64,000 bases of DNA from Roseateles oligotrophus (GCF_014204525.1 NZ_JACHLP010000001.1:248001-312000); one strand, 5' to 3'. Counted from the first letter of the stretch, positions 19,006 to 27,945 are shown. Made by a program: numbers and translations. Notes: a model not told the origin generated them from the letters alone.

Positions 19006-19710
19006 TTACTCTCCCTTCACGGTGACCGTGCGTTTTTCGATGCGCTTCTCTGGGTGGGGGTTGTGCACGATGCGGTGCACATAGATGCCTGCCAGATGGA
19101 CCGAGTCCGGGTCTATGCTGCCGGTCTCGACGATTTCTTCGACCTCCACCACCGTCAGCTTGCCGGCCATGGCCACGGCCGGGTTGAAGTTGCGTGCCGT
19201 GCGACGGAACAGCAGATTGCCGCTCTTGTCGGCCTTCCAGGCCTTGACCAGGGACAGCTCGGGGTTCAGCGCCCGCTCCATCACATAGGTATGGCCGTCG
19301 AACTCGCGCAACTCCTTGCCCTCGGCCACCAGCGTGCCCACACCGGTGCGGGTGTAGAAGGCCGGGATGCCGGCGCCACCGGCGCGCAGCTTCTCGGCCA
19401 GCGTGCCCTGGGGCGTGAATTCCAGCTCCAGCTCGCCGGCCAGGTATTGGCGCTCGAACTCCTTGTTCTCGCCCACATAGCTGGAGATCATCTTCTTGAT
19501 CTGCCGCGTCTCCAGCAACTGGCCGAGGCCGAAGCCGTCCACGCCGGCATTGTTGGAGATCACGGTCAGGTTCTTGACACCGGTATCGCGCAAGGCCGCG
19601 ATCAGCGCCTCCGGGATGCCGCAAAGCCCGAAGCCGCCCACCGCCAACAAAGCGCCGTCACTGACGATGCCCTGTAGCGCGGCGGCCGCGCTGGGGTAAA
19701 TCTTGTTCAT
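19006..19710 (-). CDS. scoA: 3-oxoacid CoA-transferase subunit A
   Basis: The 234-residue alpha subunit. The CoA-binding glycine-rich stretch [19 protein letters not shown] lies at about residues 19-37, followed by [21 protein letters not shown] and [22 protein letters not shown], all standard for this subunit. It forms a heterotetramer with ScoB, encoded two bases downstream. The ATG at 19710 has a GGAG site nine bases upstream. A 21-base inverted repeat lies 43 bases before the start codon and could be a regulator site. Confidence 0.94.
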   Translation of the reverse strand: MNKIYPSAAAALQGIVSDGALLAVGGFGLCGIPEALIAALRDTGVKNLTVISNNAGVDGFGLGQLLETRQIKKMISSYVGENKEFERQYLAGELELEFTPQGTLAEKLRAGGAGIPAFYTRTGVGTLVAEGKELREFDGHTYVMERALNPELSLVKAWKADKSGNLLFRRTARNFNPAVAMAGKLTVVEVEEIVETGSIDPDSVHLAGIYVHRIVHNPHPEKRIEKRTVTVKGE

Positions 19711-19752
19711 AAAGGGGTTCTCCGCTTGTTTAGGAGTCTGTCAGGCTTGACG

Positions 19753-19773
19753 CTCTTGCAATGGCGGCAAGAG
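19753..19773. promoter_or_regulatory. Inverted repeat upstream of scoAB, possible operator
   Basis: CTCTTGC and GCAAGAG form a perfect 7-base inverted repeat with a 7-base spacer. It lies in the 248-base gap between scoA (minus) and a thioesterase gene (plus). The size and placement suit a dimeric repressor, but no regulator gene for it is evident. Confidence 0.4.
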
Positions 19774-19958
19774 TACTACCGATGGGGGGCTAAATGGCTT
19801 ACGTAGATTCGCCTAAGCTGAGGCCCGCAGTCCACGGGGCTTGCGCCGCGCCGGCCCCTGGGATAGCTGCGCGAGCAGGCTCACCGGCAGCCCCGCCACC
19901 CTGCGACACAATACGCTGCTCCTGCCCCTTCGCCCCGCCTCCTTCCCAGCCACCCGCC

Positions 19959-20366
19959 ATGCCTCTCAACGCCCAAGACCTGCAAGCCGCCATCCCCAGG
20001 ATCTTTGCGCCCTGGATTCAAGCCTTGCGCCTGCAAGTGCTGAGCGCCGACGCGGACGGCGTCGTGCTCAGGCTGCCGGTGGACCCGGCCCTGGTCCATG
20101 TGGGCCAGGTGATGTGCGGGCAGGCGGCGATGGCGGCGGCGGACACGGCCATGGTGCTGGCCTTGATGAGCAGCCTGGGCGAGTTCAAGCCCATGACCAC
20201 CGTGCAGCTGCAGACCTCGTTTCTGCGCCCCATCGCCGGCGCGTCCTGCACCGTCAGCGCCAAGGTGCTGCGCCGCGGCAAGAAGCTGGCGTTTGGCAGC
20301 ATAGACATCCATGACGCCGAGGGCCGCCTGGCCGCCCAGTCCACCACCACCTACGCCCTTCTCTGA
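19959..20366 (+). CDS. PaaI-like hotdog-fold thioesterase
   Basis: The 135-residue protein has the single hotdog domain of PaaI/YdiI acyl-CoA thioesterases. The helix carrying HVGQVMCGQAAMAAADTAMV lies near residue 48, followed by MTTVQLQTSFLRPIAGASC and a C-terminal FGSIDIHDAEGRLAAQSTTTY. Such enzymes hydrolyse aryl- or acyl-CoA; the substrate cannot be read here. ATG at 19959 is chosen because the longer frame upstream has no homology-like pattern and crosses the scoA promoter region. The PAS-LuxR gene starts 18 bases after its stop. Confidence 0.85.
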   Translation: MPLNAQDLQAAIPRIFAPWIQALRLQVLSADADGVVLRLPVDPALVHVGQVMCGQAAMAAADTAMVLALMSSLGEFKPMTTVQLQTSFLRPIAGASCTVSAKVLRRGKKLAFGSIDIHDAEGRLAAQSTTTYALL

Positions 20367-20384
20367 CATCCGCCCGAACGACTC

Positions 20385-20939
20385 ATGCCACTGGACTACC
20401 GAACCGCTTTCGACCACGCCCCCATCGGCCTGGTGCTGTCCGCCAAACGCCTGATCAAGGACTGCAACCGCCAGCTGCTGACCATGTTTGGCGCCGAGCG
20501 CGAGCAGCTGATAGGCCAGAGCTTCGAGGTGCTCTACCCCAGCCTGGATGAGTTCGAGCGCACCGGCGCCCGCATCGTGGCCAGCCTGGACGCCGACGGC
20601 TTTTATGCCGACGACCGGGTGATGCGCAGAGTTGCCGGGCCACACAGAGGCCAGCTGTTCTGGTGCCATGTCTCGGGCCGCGCCATCAACCCGGCCGACC
20701 CTCATGCCGAGGGCATCTGGAGCTTTGAGGACTTGTCGGCCCACCGCAAGCTCAAGGCCGACCTGACCGCACGCGAACGCGAGATCGCCGCCCTGCTGAT
20801 CGAGGGTCTGACCAGCAAGCTGATCGGCAAGCGCCTGGCCATCAGCCCGCGCACCGTCGACGTGTACCGCGCCCGCCTGATGAAGAAATACGCCGCCGCC
20901 TCCACGCCGGAGCTGATTCACAAGCTGCTGGTGGCCTGA
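20385..20939 (+). CDS. PAS domain and LuxR-type HTH transcriptional regulator
   Basis: This 184-residue regulator has an N-terminal PAS domain (residues 6-115, starting TAFDHAPIGLVL) and a C-terminal LuxR/FixJ helix-turn-helix (LTAREREIAALLIEGLTSKL, then ISPRTVDVYRARLMKKY, about residues 125-180). There is no receiver domain and no phosphoacceptor Asp, so it probably senses a small ligand or redox state directly through PAS. It is 18 bases after the thioesterase and may be in its operon. Its last 22 bases overlap the end of the convergent methyltransferase gene. Target genes are unknown. Confidence 0.85.
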   Translation: MPLDYRTAFDHAPIGLVLSAKRLIKDCNRQLLTMFGAEREQLIGQSFEVLYPSLDEFERTGARIVASLDADGFYADDRVMRRVAGPHRGQLFWCHVSGRAINPADPHAEGIWSFEDLSAHRKLKADLTAREREIAALLIEGLTSKLIGKRLAISPRTVDVYRARLMKKYAAASTPELIHKLLVA

Positions 20940-21625
20940 CTCAGCTGGTAGATGAAGAAATCCGCCGGTGAGCCGGTCCGGTAGTCGCCCCGGTAGGGAT
21001 AGCGGTTAGGGATGTGTTCCAGCAATTGCCAGCCCGGCTGCTGCAGCCGCAGCCAGGCCGTGAAGGCCCGGTGCCGGACATGGGGCTCGCTTGTGCCGGG
21101 CGGACTGTCGAAGTCGCTGGAATAGATGATCACATAGTGGGTCGAGGCCGCAAACAGCTGGCGCAGATAGCGCTCGAAGACCTCGTCCTCCACCAGGTGG
21201 TAGAGCACATCGAGCGAGAGCGCCAACTCGGCCGTCTCGCCCGCGTATTCGCTGACATGGGCAAAGCGCTTGCTCGTGTCGGCGGCGAAGCGCCGGCGGC
21301 ATGCGGCCACGGCGCTCGCGCTGATGTCCAGGCCCAGGTATTGCGGGTAGCGGGCCAGGCTCAGCTGATTGCCGTCGCCACAGCCGAACTCGATCACCTG
21401 GCTCAGGCCATGGGCGGCCACAAAACCATTCAGCACCTCGGCCTTGAACTCGGCAAACAAGGCATAGGAGCCCACGCCGGAATTGCCGCCCTGGGCATAG
21501 CGCGACTCCCAGTAGCTGCCCGAGTCGGCAAAGCGCTGGGCCCGGCGGCGCGCCGAGCTCCAGGCCCACCAGCGCTGCCGCAGCCTCGCCAGCAAAGGAA
21601 ACTTGGCCAGCAACCAGAGCTTCAT
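20918..21625 (-). CDS. Class I SAM-dependent methyltransferase
   Basis: The 235-residue protein has the SAM-binding motif VIEFGCGDGNQLSL near residue 83, then a YLGLDISASAVAACRRRF acidic-loop motif and LALSLDVLYHLVED. The N terminus is basic and weakly hydrophobic. The fold is clear, but the substrate is not; similar proteins lie in surface-polysaccharide or unknown contexts. It stands alone between a PAS-LuxR gene, which it meets tail to tail, and the DUF779 gene. Confidence 0.82.
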   Translation of the reverse strand: MKLWLLAKFPLLARLRQRWWAWSSARRRAQRFADSGSYWESRYAQGGNSGVGSYALFAEFKAEVLNGFVAAHGLSQVIEFGCGDGNQLSLARYPQYLGLDISASAVAACRRRFAADTSKRFAHVSEYAGETAELALSLDVLYHLVEDEVFERYLRQLFAASTHYVIIYSSDFDSPPGTSEPHVRHRAFTAWLRLQQPGWQLLEHIPNRYPYRGDYRTGSPADFFIYQLSQATSSL

Positions 21626-21697
21626 GGCGCACCTCCTGAACAGCTCGCACCAGCCTAAACACGGGCGCGGCGGCTGTCCATTCGGTGATGTACGTGC

Positions 21698-22078
21698 TCA
21701 GCCGCGCCCGCTGGCCACGATCTGCGCCCACTCGGCGTCCTCAAACAGGCGCGAGCGGGTCAGAAAGCGCTGGCCCGTCGGCCCTTCGAGCGAGAACATG
21801 CCGCCCCGCCCCTCCACCACATCGATGATGAGCTGGGTGTGGCGCCAGTACTCGAACTGCGACTCGCTGATGTAGAAGGGCATGCCGCCGATCTCGCCCA
21901 GATGGCGGTCGCCCGCCCCCACCAGCAGCTCGCCGGCGCCGTAGCACATGGGCGCGCTGCCGTCGCAGCAGCCGCCGGACTGGTGAAACATCAGCGGCCC
22001 ATGCTCACCCGCCAGCCGGGCAATCAAGGCCAGGGCGGCCGGGGTGGCCACGACCTGGGGAACATCATCGGTCGACAT
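21698..22078 (-). CDS. DUF779 protein, aldehyde dehydrogenase partner
   Basis: The 126-residue protein belongs to DUF779, recognised by MFHQSGGCCDGSAPMCYGAGE near residue 28 and GMPFYISESQFEYWRHTQLII. The CC and C residues look like a metal or redox site. DUF779 genes are regularly found next to ExaC/AldB-type aldehyde dehydrogenases, as here, where it follows the dehydrogenase gene by 14 bases. The biochemical role is not established. Start ATG at 22078; a longer in-frame upstream stretch belongs to the antisense of the aldehyde dehydrogenase end. Confidence 0.88.
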   Translation of the reverse strand: MSTDDVPQVVATPAALALIARLAGEHGPLMFHQSGGCCDGSAPMCYGAGELLVGAGDRHLGEIGGMPFYISESQFEYWRHTQLIIDVVEGRGGMFSLEGPTGQRFLTRSRLFEDAEWAQIVASGRG

Positions 22079-22092
22079 GGGCCCGCCCCGGT

Positions 22093-23613
22093 TCAGAAAA
22101 AGCCCAGCGCCTTGGGGTCGTAGCTGACCAGCAGATTCTTGGTCTGCTGATAGTGGTCCAGCATCATCTTGTGGTTCTCGCGGCCTATACCCGATTGCTT
22201 GTAACCGCCGAAAGCGGCATGGGCCGGATAGGCGTGGTAGCAATTGGTCCAGACCCGGCCGGCCTGGATATGGCGGCCCATGCGGAAGGCGGTATTCATA
22301 TCGCGGCTCCACACGCCGGCGCCCAGGCCGTAGAGCGTGTCGTTGGCAATCGCCAAGGCCTCCTCCTCGTCCTTGAAGGTGGTGACCGAGACCACCGGGC
22401 CGAAGATTTCCTCCTGGAAGATGCGCATCTTGTTATGGCCCTTGAAGACCGTGGGCTGGACGTAGAAACCGCCCTCCAGATCGCCCGCCAGCTGCTTGCG
22501 CGCACCGCCCGTCAGGCAGCTGGCGCCCTCCTGCTTGCCCAGGTCCAGATAGCTGAGGATCTTCTGCAACTGCTCGTTGGAGGCTTGCGCGCCAATCATG
22601 GTGCTCATGTCCAAGGGGTTGCCCTGCTTGATGGCGTTGACGCGCTTGATCGCACGCTCCATGAACTGCTCGTAAATGCTCTCCTGGATCAGGGCGCGCG
22701 AGGGGCAGGTGCAGACCTCGCCCTGGTTCAGCGCGAACATCGCAAAGCCTTCCAGCGCCTTGTCAAAAAACGCATCGTCCTTGGCCAGCACATCGGCGAA
22801 GAAGATATTGGGCGACTTGCCGCCTAACTCCAAGGTGACCGGGATCAGGTTCTGGCTGGCGTACTGCATGATCATGCGACCGGTGGTGGTCTCGCCGGTG
22901 AAGGCGATCTTGCCGATGCGCGGGCTGCTGGCCAGGGGCTTGCCGCATTCCAGGCCAAAGCCATTGACCACATTCAGCACGCCCGGCGGCAGCAGGTCGC
23001 CGATCAGCTCCATCAGCACCAGGATGGAGACCGGCGTCTGCTCGGCCGGCTTGAGCACCACGCAGTTGCCGGCGGCCAGGGCCGGGGCCAGCTTCCACAC
23101 CGCCATCAAGAGCGGGAAGTTCCAGGGAATGATCTGGCCCACCACGCCGATGGGCTCGTGGAAATGGTAGGCATAGGTGTTCTCGTCGATCTCGCTGATG
23201 CCGCCTTCCTGCGAGCGCACGCAGCCGGCGAAGTAACGGAAATGGTCGACGGCCAGGGGCAGGTCGGCCAGCGTGGTCTCACGGATGGGCTTGCCGTTGT
23301 CCCAGGTCTCGGCGGCGGCCAGCATGGGCAGGTTCTGCTCCATGCGGTCGGCGATTTTGTTGAGGATGTTGGCGCGCGTCGCCGGCGAGGTCTTGCCCCA
23401 GGCGGCCTTGGCGGCATGGGCGGCGTCCAGGGCGCGTTCGATGTCCTCGGCGCTGGAACGCGGGATCTCGCAGAAGGCGCGGCCGGTCACCGGCGTCACG
23501 TTCTCGAAGTAAAGGCCCTTGACGGGGGCCACCCACTCACCATTGATGTAATTGCCGTAGCGCTTCTTGAAAGCGACGGGGGTGCCAAATTTTCCGGGTT
23601 CGAGCATGTCCAT
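22093..23613 (-). CDS. exaC: NAD-dependent (acet)aldehyde dehydrogenase, ExaC/AcoD type
   Basis: The 506-residue cytosolic enzyme oxidises aldehydes to acids. Catalytic Cys301 lies in [13 protein letters not shown] and the general base Glu262 in [11 protein letters not shown]. The cofactor region includes [20 protein letters not shown] and [12 protein letters not shown]. The start ATG at 23613 ([20 protein letters not shown]) is typical for this subfamily; the longer upstream frame is rejected. It is the first gene of a two-gene unit with DUF779 and has a good sigma-54 promoter 72 bases upstream. In the island it should remove the aldehyde made by the periplasmic PQQ dehydrogenase. Confidence 0.93.
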   Translation of the reverse strand: MDMLEPGKFGTPVAFKKRYGNYINGEWVAPVKGLYFENVTPVTGRAFCEIPRSSAEDIERALDAAHAAKAAWGKTSPATRANILNKIADRMEQNLPMLAAAETWDNGKPIRETTLADLPLAVDHFRYFAGCVRSQEGGISEIDENTYAYHFHEPIGVVGQIIPWNFPLLMAVWKLAPALAAGNCVVLKPAEQTPVSILVLMELIGDLLPPGVLNVVNGFGLECGKPLASSPRIGKIAFTGETTTGRMIMQYASQNLIPVTLELGGKSPNIFFADVLAKDDAFFDKALEGFAMFALNQGEVCTCPSRALIQESIYEQFMERAIKRVNAIKQGNPLDMSTMIGAQASNEQLQKILSYLDLGKQEGASCLTGGARKQLAGDLEGGFYVQPTVFKGHNKMRIFQEEIFGPVVSVTTFKDEEEALAIANDTLYGLGAGVWSRDMNTAFRMGRHIQAGRVWTNCYHAYPAHAAFGGYKQSGIGRENHKMMLDHYQQTKNLLVSYDPKALGFF

Positions 23614-23685
23614 CTGAGGTCTCCAAATCGAGGTTGGGCGGGGTTTGCATAGCCCCGGCGATTGCCGGGCGGCACAAGCCCTACT

Positions 23686-23700
23686 GCAGCTTGCGTGCCA
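23686..23700 (-). promoter_or_regulatory. Sigma-54 promoter of the aldehyde dehydrogenase gene
   Basis: On the minus strand the sequence TGGCACGCAAGCTGCA matches the -24/-12 consensus TGGCACG-N4-TTGCA with one change in the -12 box. The GG and GC doublets have the required 10-base spacing. The predicted start of transcription is near 23675, leaving about 60 bases of leader. Confidence 0.82.
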
Positions 23701-23809
23701 GGTCTTGCCTCGGCCCACAAACCGCGGGCGCAGCGCCGCTGGCACGGGGTCGGCCAAGGGTTTACGCGGGCCAGGCCCGGCGGTTTGTTCCATTTATGAG
23801 CAAGCTTGA

Positions 23810-23824
23810 GCGCACGGTTCTTGC
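23810..23824 (+). promoter_or_regulatory. Weak sigma-54-like promoter before the SoxYZ-like gene
   Basis: GCGCACGGTTCTTGC has a perfect -12 box and CACG in the -24 box, but the TGG is degraded to GCG. If used, transcription would begin near 23836, only just before the AAGGAG ribosome site of the gene at 23854. A second poor match with intact TGGCACG lies at 23740 but lacks a -12 box. Confidence 0.35.
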
Positions 23825-23853
23825 TTCGCTGAACAGCAAGGAGAACAAGCCCC

Positions 23854-24636
23854 ATGCAAACACCCACCCTCATCCCCTGGCTGCTGAGCGCCCTGCTGGC
23901 CGGCGCACCACCGGCCGGGGCGGCCACTGCGGCCGAACGAGACCCCCTGGGCTCCATGCAATGGCCCGCCTTGCGCGACGAGTTCCTGGGCGCCAAGGCG
24001 AAGGTGGGCTTCGACCCGCGGGTGCAGGTCCACAGCCCGGCCTTTGCCGAGGATCCGATGAATGTGCCGGTCAGCGTGGAGGTGCAGGGCCTGGGCGAGG
24101 TGGAGCTGATCCTGGTGCTGGTGGACCGCAACCCCATACGCAAGGTGCTGGAGTTCTACCCCCTGGACGCCCTGCCCGCGCTGAGCTTTCGCTTCAAGCT
24201 GGAGCAGGCCAGCCCGGTGCGCGCGGCGGTGCGCACCCGCGACGGCCGCTGGCATGTGGGCAGCAGCTGGGTCGAGTCCGCCGGCGGCGGCTGCTCCGCC
24301 CCGGCCAGCAGCCGCAGCGACGGCAGCTGGGCCCAGCATTTGGGCCAGGTCAGCGCGCGCCGCTTCAGCGGCCTGGCCCAGCCCAGCGGCACCCGCCTGC
24401 GCCTGCGCGTCATGCACCCCATGGACACCGGCCTGGGCGGCGGCGTGCCGGCCTTCTACCTCAAGCAGCTGCAGCTCAAGAACGCCCAGGGCCGCACGCT
24501 GAGCCGGCTCAAGACCTTCGAGCCGGTCAGCGAGAACCCCATCTTCAGCTTCGACTTCGCCAGCCCCCTGGCCGGGGCCCTGCGGCTGCAGGGCAGCGAC
24601 AACAACGGCAACCGCATCGAAGGAGCGATTCCATGA
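23854..24636 (+). CDS. Quinoprotein dehydrogenase-associated SoxYZ-like carrier protein
   Basis: The 260-residue exported protein has a signal peptide (LLSALLAGAPPAGAATA). It fuses a SoxY-like domain (about residues 30-150) to a SoxZ-like domain (155-260). The SoxY part ends in ESAGGGCSAP with Cys147, equivalent to the C-terminal GGC swinging-arm cysteine of SoxY that carries sulfur intermediates. Such fusions form a family that occurs with PQQ dehydrogenases, where their cargo is unknown. The stop codon overlaps the start of the metallohydrolase-like gene (ATGA), the usual partner. An AAGGAG ribosome site precedes the ATG. Confidence 0.85.
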   Translation: MQTPTLIPWLLSALLAGAPPAGAATAAERDPLGSMQWPALRDEFLGAKAKVGFDPRVQVHSPAFAEDPMNVPVSVEVQGLGEVELILVLVDRNPIRKVLEFYPLDALPALSFRFKLEQASPVRAAVRTRDGRWHVGSSWVESAGGGCSAPASSRSDGSWAQHLGQVSARRFSGLAQPSGTRLRLRVMHPMDTGLGGGVPAFYLKQLQLKNAQGRTLSRLKTFEPVSENPIFSFDFASPLAGALRLQGSDNNGNRIEGAIP

Positions 24637-25589
24637 AGCCCGCCCTGCTGCTGGCCCTGACCCTGGCCCTGGCCACCCAGACCAGCCTGGCCGGCCCGGC
24701 CGCCGACCCCGCCACGCTGGACTACCGGCTGCAGGCCCGCGCCCTGGCGCCCGACGTCTATGTGGTGGAAGGCGCCAATGCCGACTTCCAGCTCGCCAAC
24801 GGCTGCAACATCATCAATACCGGCTTCATCGTCACCGAGGCCGGCGTGCTGGTGATCAATACCGGGCCCTCGCGCCGCTACGGCGAGCAGTTACGGGCGC
24901 TGATAGCGCGCACGACGACGCGGCCCCTGCTGCAGGTGCTGCTGCTCAACCAGCACCCCGACTACTTCCTCGGCAACCAGGCCTTTGCCGATGTGCCCCG
25001 TCTGGCCAGCGCCGCCACCCGCAGCGCGATGGCCGCCAACGCGGCCAGCTATGAGAGCAATCTCTACCGCCTCTGCGGCGACTGGATGAAGGGCACCGAG
25101 ACCTTGCTGCCCGACGGCCCCGTCCGGCCCGGCGTCCAGCAGCTGGGCGCCCATGAGATCGAGCTGCTGGAGCTGGACGGCCATACCGAGAGCGATCTGG
25201 TGCTGATCGATCGCAGCGCGGGCGTGGTCTTCGCCGGCGGGCTGGTCTTCAGCCAACGCGTGCCCACCACGCCACATGCCAGCCTGGCTCCGTGGCAAGC
25301 CGGCCTCAAGACCCTGGCCGCCCTGCCCTACCCCTGGTGGGTGCCCAGCCATGGCGGCGTGGACGCGGCGCGCGATGGGGCGGCCATCGCCATGACCCAG
25401 CGCTATCTGAGCTGGCTGGACCAGCGCTTTCGCAGCGCCGCCGAGCAAGGCCTGGACATGATGGAGCTGCTGCGCCAGCCCGTGCCCGAGGAATTCCGCC
25501 GCTGGGCCGCGTTCGAGACCGAGTACCTGCGCAATGTGGCCCATCTCTACCCGCGCTACGAGCAGGCGCAGCTCCTGAAAACCCCCTGA
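24633..25589 (+). CDS. Quinoprotein relay metallohydrolase-like protein (SoxH-related) with degraded metal site
   Basis: The 318-residue protein has a signal peptide ending near residue 20 (QTSLAG) and a metallo-beta-lactamase fold related to SoxH. The canonical HxHxDH motif reads NQHPDY here (residues 106-111), so two histidines are lost. GHTESD keeps its histidine, the GD of the next motif reads GG (FAGGLVF), and VPSHGGV keeps its histidine. A classic two-zinc hydrolase is therefore doubtful, and the protein may bind one metal or act structurally. It overlaps the SoxYZ-like gene by four bases and precedes the PQQ dehydrogenase by 190 bases. Confidence 0.8.
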   Translation: MKPALLLALTLALATQTSLAGPAADPATLDYRLQARALAPDVYVVEGANADFQLANGCNIINTGFIVTEAGVLVINTGPSRRYGEQLRALIARTTTRPLLQVLLLNQHPDYFLGNQAFADVPRLASAATRSAMAANAASYESNLYRLCGDWMKGTETLLPDGPVRPGVQQLGAHEIELLELDGHTESDLVLIDRSAGVVFAGGLVFSQRVPTTPHASLAPWQAGLKTLAALPYPWWVPSHGGVDAARDGAAIAMTQRYLSWLDQRFRSAAEQGLDMMELLRQPVPEEFRRWAAFETEYLRNVAHLYPRYEQAQLLKTP

Positions 25590-25704
25590 GGCTGGCGGCA
25601 GGCTGGAGCAAGCGGCGCGCTGCCGCTGTTCGAGGATGTAGCAATCGGAGGGCCGCTACCGGCCTGGCTGGGCGGTTTCGGCTCGATTTCCAGCGAGTTT
25701 TGGA

Positions 25705-25719
25705 TGGCACGTTTGTTGC
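25705..25719 (+). promoter_or_regulatory. Sigma-54 promoter of the PQQ alcohol dehydrogenase gene
   Basis: TGGCACGTTTGTTGC is a perfect match to the -24/-12 consensus TGGCACG-N4-TTGC. It starts 75 bases before the start codon, with a predicted transcription start near 25731. The rest of the 190-base gap holds a TGTTC half-site at about 25637 but nothing else I can assign. Confidence 0.9.
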
Positions 25720-25779
25720 GATCAGGCAGGCATCCGCGGGCAACCCGGACCCTTCCCCATCAAACCAACGGAGACCTCC

Positions 25780-27573
25780 ATGCGCATCCCCCCCGCCACC
25801 TTGCTGACGACCCGCCTGAGCCTGGCCTGCCTGGCCTGCTGTGGCAGCGCCCTGGCCGCCGGCGTCAGCGACCAGATGATCCAGGACTCGCCGCGCAGCG
25901 GCGCCAGCGTGCTGTCCTCGGGCCTGGGCACGCAAGGCCAGCGCTACTCCCCGCTCAAGCAGGTCAGCACGGCCAATGTGAGCCGCCTGGTGCCGGCCTG
26001 GGCCTTTTCCTTCGGCGGCGAGAAGCAGCGCGGCCAGGAGTCCCAGCCCCTGATCCATGAGGGCAAGATGTTCGTCACCGCCTCCTACTCGCGCATCTAC
26101 GCGCTGGACGCGGCCACCGGCAAAAAGCTGTGGAAGTACGAGCACCGCCTGCCCGAGGGCATCATGCCCTGCTGCGATGTGGTCAACCGCGGCGCCGCCC
26201 TGTTCGACAACCTGGTCATCTTCGCCACCCTGGACGCCCAGCTGGTGGCCCTGGACCAGGCCAGCGGCGAGGTGGTGTGGAAGGAAAAGATCGACGACTA
26301 CGCCGCCGGCTACTCCGCCACCGCCGCGCCCCTGATCGCCGGCGGCCTGCTGCTGACGGGTTTGTCGGGCGGCGAGTTCGGCGTGGTCGGCCGGGTCGAG
26401 GCGCGCGACCCACGCACCGGCCAGATGGTCTGGAGCCGTCCCACCGTCGAAGGCCATATGGGCTACCGCTACGACAAGGAGGGCAATAAAAGCGAGAACG
26501 GCATCTCCGGCACCACCAATAAGAGCTGGCCCGGCGACTTGTGGAAGACCGGCGGCTCCGCCACCTGGATGGGCGGCACCTACGACGCCAAGACCGGCCT
26601 GGCCTATTTCGGCACCGGCAACCCGGCGCCCTGGAACAGCCATCTGCGCCAGGGTGACAATCTGTTCTCCTGCAGCACCGTGGCCATCGACATCAAGACC
26701 GGCCAGATCAAATGGCATTACCAGGGCACGCCCAACGATGCCTGGGACTTCGACGGCGCGAATGAATTCATCACCTTCGATATGGACGGCAAGCGCCTGG
26801 GCGGCAAGGCCGACCGCAACGGCTTCTTCTACGTCAACGACGCCACAACCGGCGAGCTGAAGAACGCCTTCCCCTTTGTGCGCAAGCTCAGCTGGGCCAG
26901 CGGCGTGGACCTGAAGACCGGCCGACCCATGTTCATCAAAGAGAACCGCAGCGGCGACCCCACCGCCAGCAGCGACGGCAAAAAAGGCAGCTCGGTGTTC
27001 GCCGCGCCCGGTTTCCTGGGCGGCAAGAACCAGATGCCCATGGCCTACAGCCCCGATACAAAACTCTTTTACGTGCCCGCCAATGAATGGGGCATGGAGA
27101 TCTGGAACGAGCCCGTTACCTACAAAAAAGGCGCGGCCTATCTGGGCGCGGGCTTCACCATCAAGCCGCTCAATGAGGATTACATCGGCGCCCTGCGCGC
27201 CGTCGACCCCAAGACCGGCAAGATCGTCTGGGAGGTCAAGAACAACGCGCCGCTGTGGGGCGGCGTGCTGACCACGGCCGGCAATCTGGTCTTCTGGGGC
27301 ACGCCCGAGGGCTTTCTGAAGGCGGCCGACGCCAAGACCGGCAAGGTGGTCTGGGAATTCCAGACCGGCTCCGGCGTCGTCGCCCCGCCCGTCAGCTGGA
27401 TGCAGAACGGCGAGCAATACATCAGCGTGGTCTCGGGCTGGGGTGGTGCCGTGCCGCTATGGGGCGGCGACGTGGCCAAACGCGTCAACTTCCTGGAGCA
27501 AGGCGGCATGGTCTGGGTCTTCAAGCTGCCCAAGACCGGCGGCGGCAGCGCCAAGCTGGCCTCGGCCAAGTAA
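25780..27573 (+). CDS. PQQ-dependent alcohol dehydrogenase, predicted lanthanide type
   Basis: The 597-residue periplasmic quinoprotein has a signal peptide ([14 protein letters not shown]) and an eight-bladed propeller of methanol/ethanol dehydrogenase type, without a fused cytochrome domain. The vicinal disulfide that sits over PQQ is Cys131-Cys132 ([11 protein letters not shown]). The catalytic Asp is Asp323 in [11 protein letters not shown], and a second acid, Asp325, follows at +2. That Asp-X-Asp pattern marks lanthanide-dependent enzymes (XoxF, ExaF, PedH), while calcium enzymes usually have Ala or Ser at the second place. It oxidises primary alcohols and passes electrons to cytochrome c. 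A strong sigma-54 promoter precedes it, and a HiPIP gene follows by 35 bases. Confidence 0.92.
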   Translation: MRIPPATLLTTRLSLACLACCGSALAAGVSDQMIQDSPRSGASVLSSGLGTQGQRYSPLKQVSTANVSRLVPAWAFSFGGEKQRGQESQPLIHEGKMFVTASYSRIYALDAATGKKLWKYEHRLPEGIMPCCDVVNRGAALFDNLVIFATLDAQLVALDQASGEVVWKEKIDDYAAGYSATAAPLIAGGLLLTGLSGGEFGVVGRVEARDPRTGQMVWSRPTVEGHMGYRYDKEGNKSENGISGTTNKSWPGDLWKTGGSATWMGGTYDAKTGLAYFGTGNPAPWNSHLRQGDNLFSCSTVAIDIKTGQIKWHYQGTPNDAWDFDGANEFITFDMDGKRLGGKADRNGFFYVNDATTGELKNAFPFVRKLSWASGVDLKTGRPMFIKENRSGDPTASSDGKKGSSVFAAPGFLGGKNQMPMAYSPDTKLFYVPANEWGMEIWNEPVTYKKGAAYLGAGFTIKPLNEDYIGALRAVDPKTGKIVWEVKNNAPLWGGVLTTAGNLVFWGTPEGFLKAADAKTGKVVWEFQTGSGVVAPPVSWMQNGEQYISVVSGWGGAVPLWGGDVAKRVNFLEQGGMVWVFKLPKTGGGSAKLASAK

Positions 27574-27608
27574 CTCTCCACCTCAGCAGCCAAGACAAAG
27601 GACTCCCC

Positions 27609-27926
27609 ATGGAGCACAGCAAAATCTCGCGCCGTCAACTCCTGATCGCCCCGGCCGCCCTGGCCAGCAGCAGCCTGGCCCTGGCGCAAAACGGCCCGGC
27701 CCGGGTCGAGGAAGACAGCGAACAAGCCCAGGCCCTGGGCTATCGCCACGACACCCTCAAGGTCGACGCCAAGAAATACCCCAAGCACCAGGCCGCCCAG
27801 CATTGCGCCAACTGCACGTTCTGGCAGGGCAAGCCCAACGAGCCCTGGGCCGGCTGCGCCATGTTCGGCCGCAAGCAGATCGCCAATGCGGGCTGGTGCC
27901 AGGTGTGGGCCAAGCTGCCCGCCTAA
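27609..27926 (+). CDS. High-potential iron-sulfur protein (HiPIP), Tat-exported
   Basis: The 105-residue protein has a twin-arginine signal (KISRRQLLIAPAALASSSLA, cleavage near residue 26). The four [4Fe-4S] ligands are Cys66, Cys69, Cys83 and Cys97 (HCANCTFW, WAGCAMFG, AGWCQVW), with the spacing typical of HiPIPs. HiPIPs carry electrons in the periplasm at high potential. Its place 35 bases behind the PQQ dehydrogenase suggests that it accepts electrons from the enzyme or from cytochrome c-550, which is an inference. Confidence 0.92.
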   Translation: MEHSKISRRQLLIAPAALASSSLALAQNGPARVEEDSEQAQALGYRHDTLKVDAKKYPKHQAAQHCANCTFWQGKPNEPWAGCAMFGRKQIANAGWCQVWAKLPA

Positions 27927-27945
27927 GCCCTGGCCTTTGCCAAAA

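Noticed and set aside
23740-23755. TGGCACG followed by GGGTCGGC as a second plus-strand sigma-54 promoter
   Set aside because: The -24 box is good, but the -12 box reads CGGC instead of TTGC, so it is weaker than the site at 23810.
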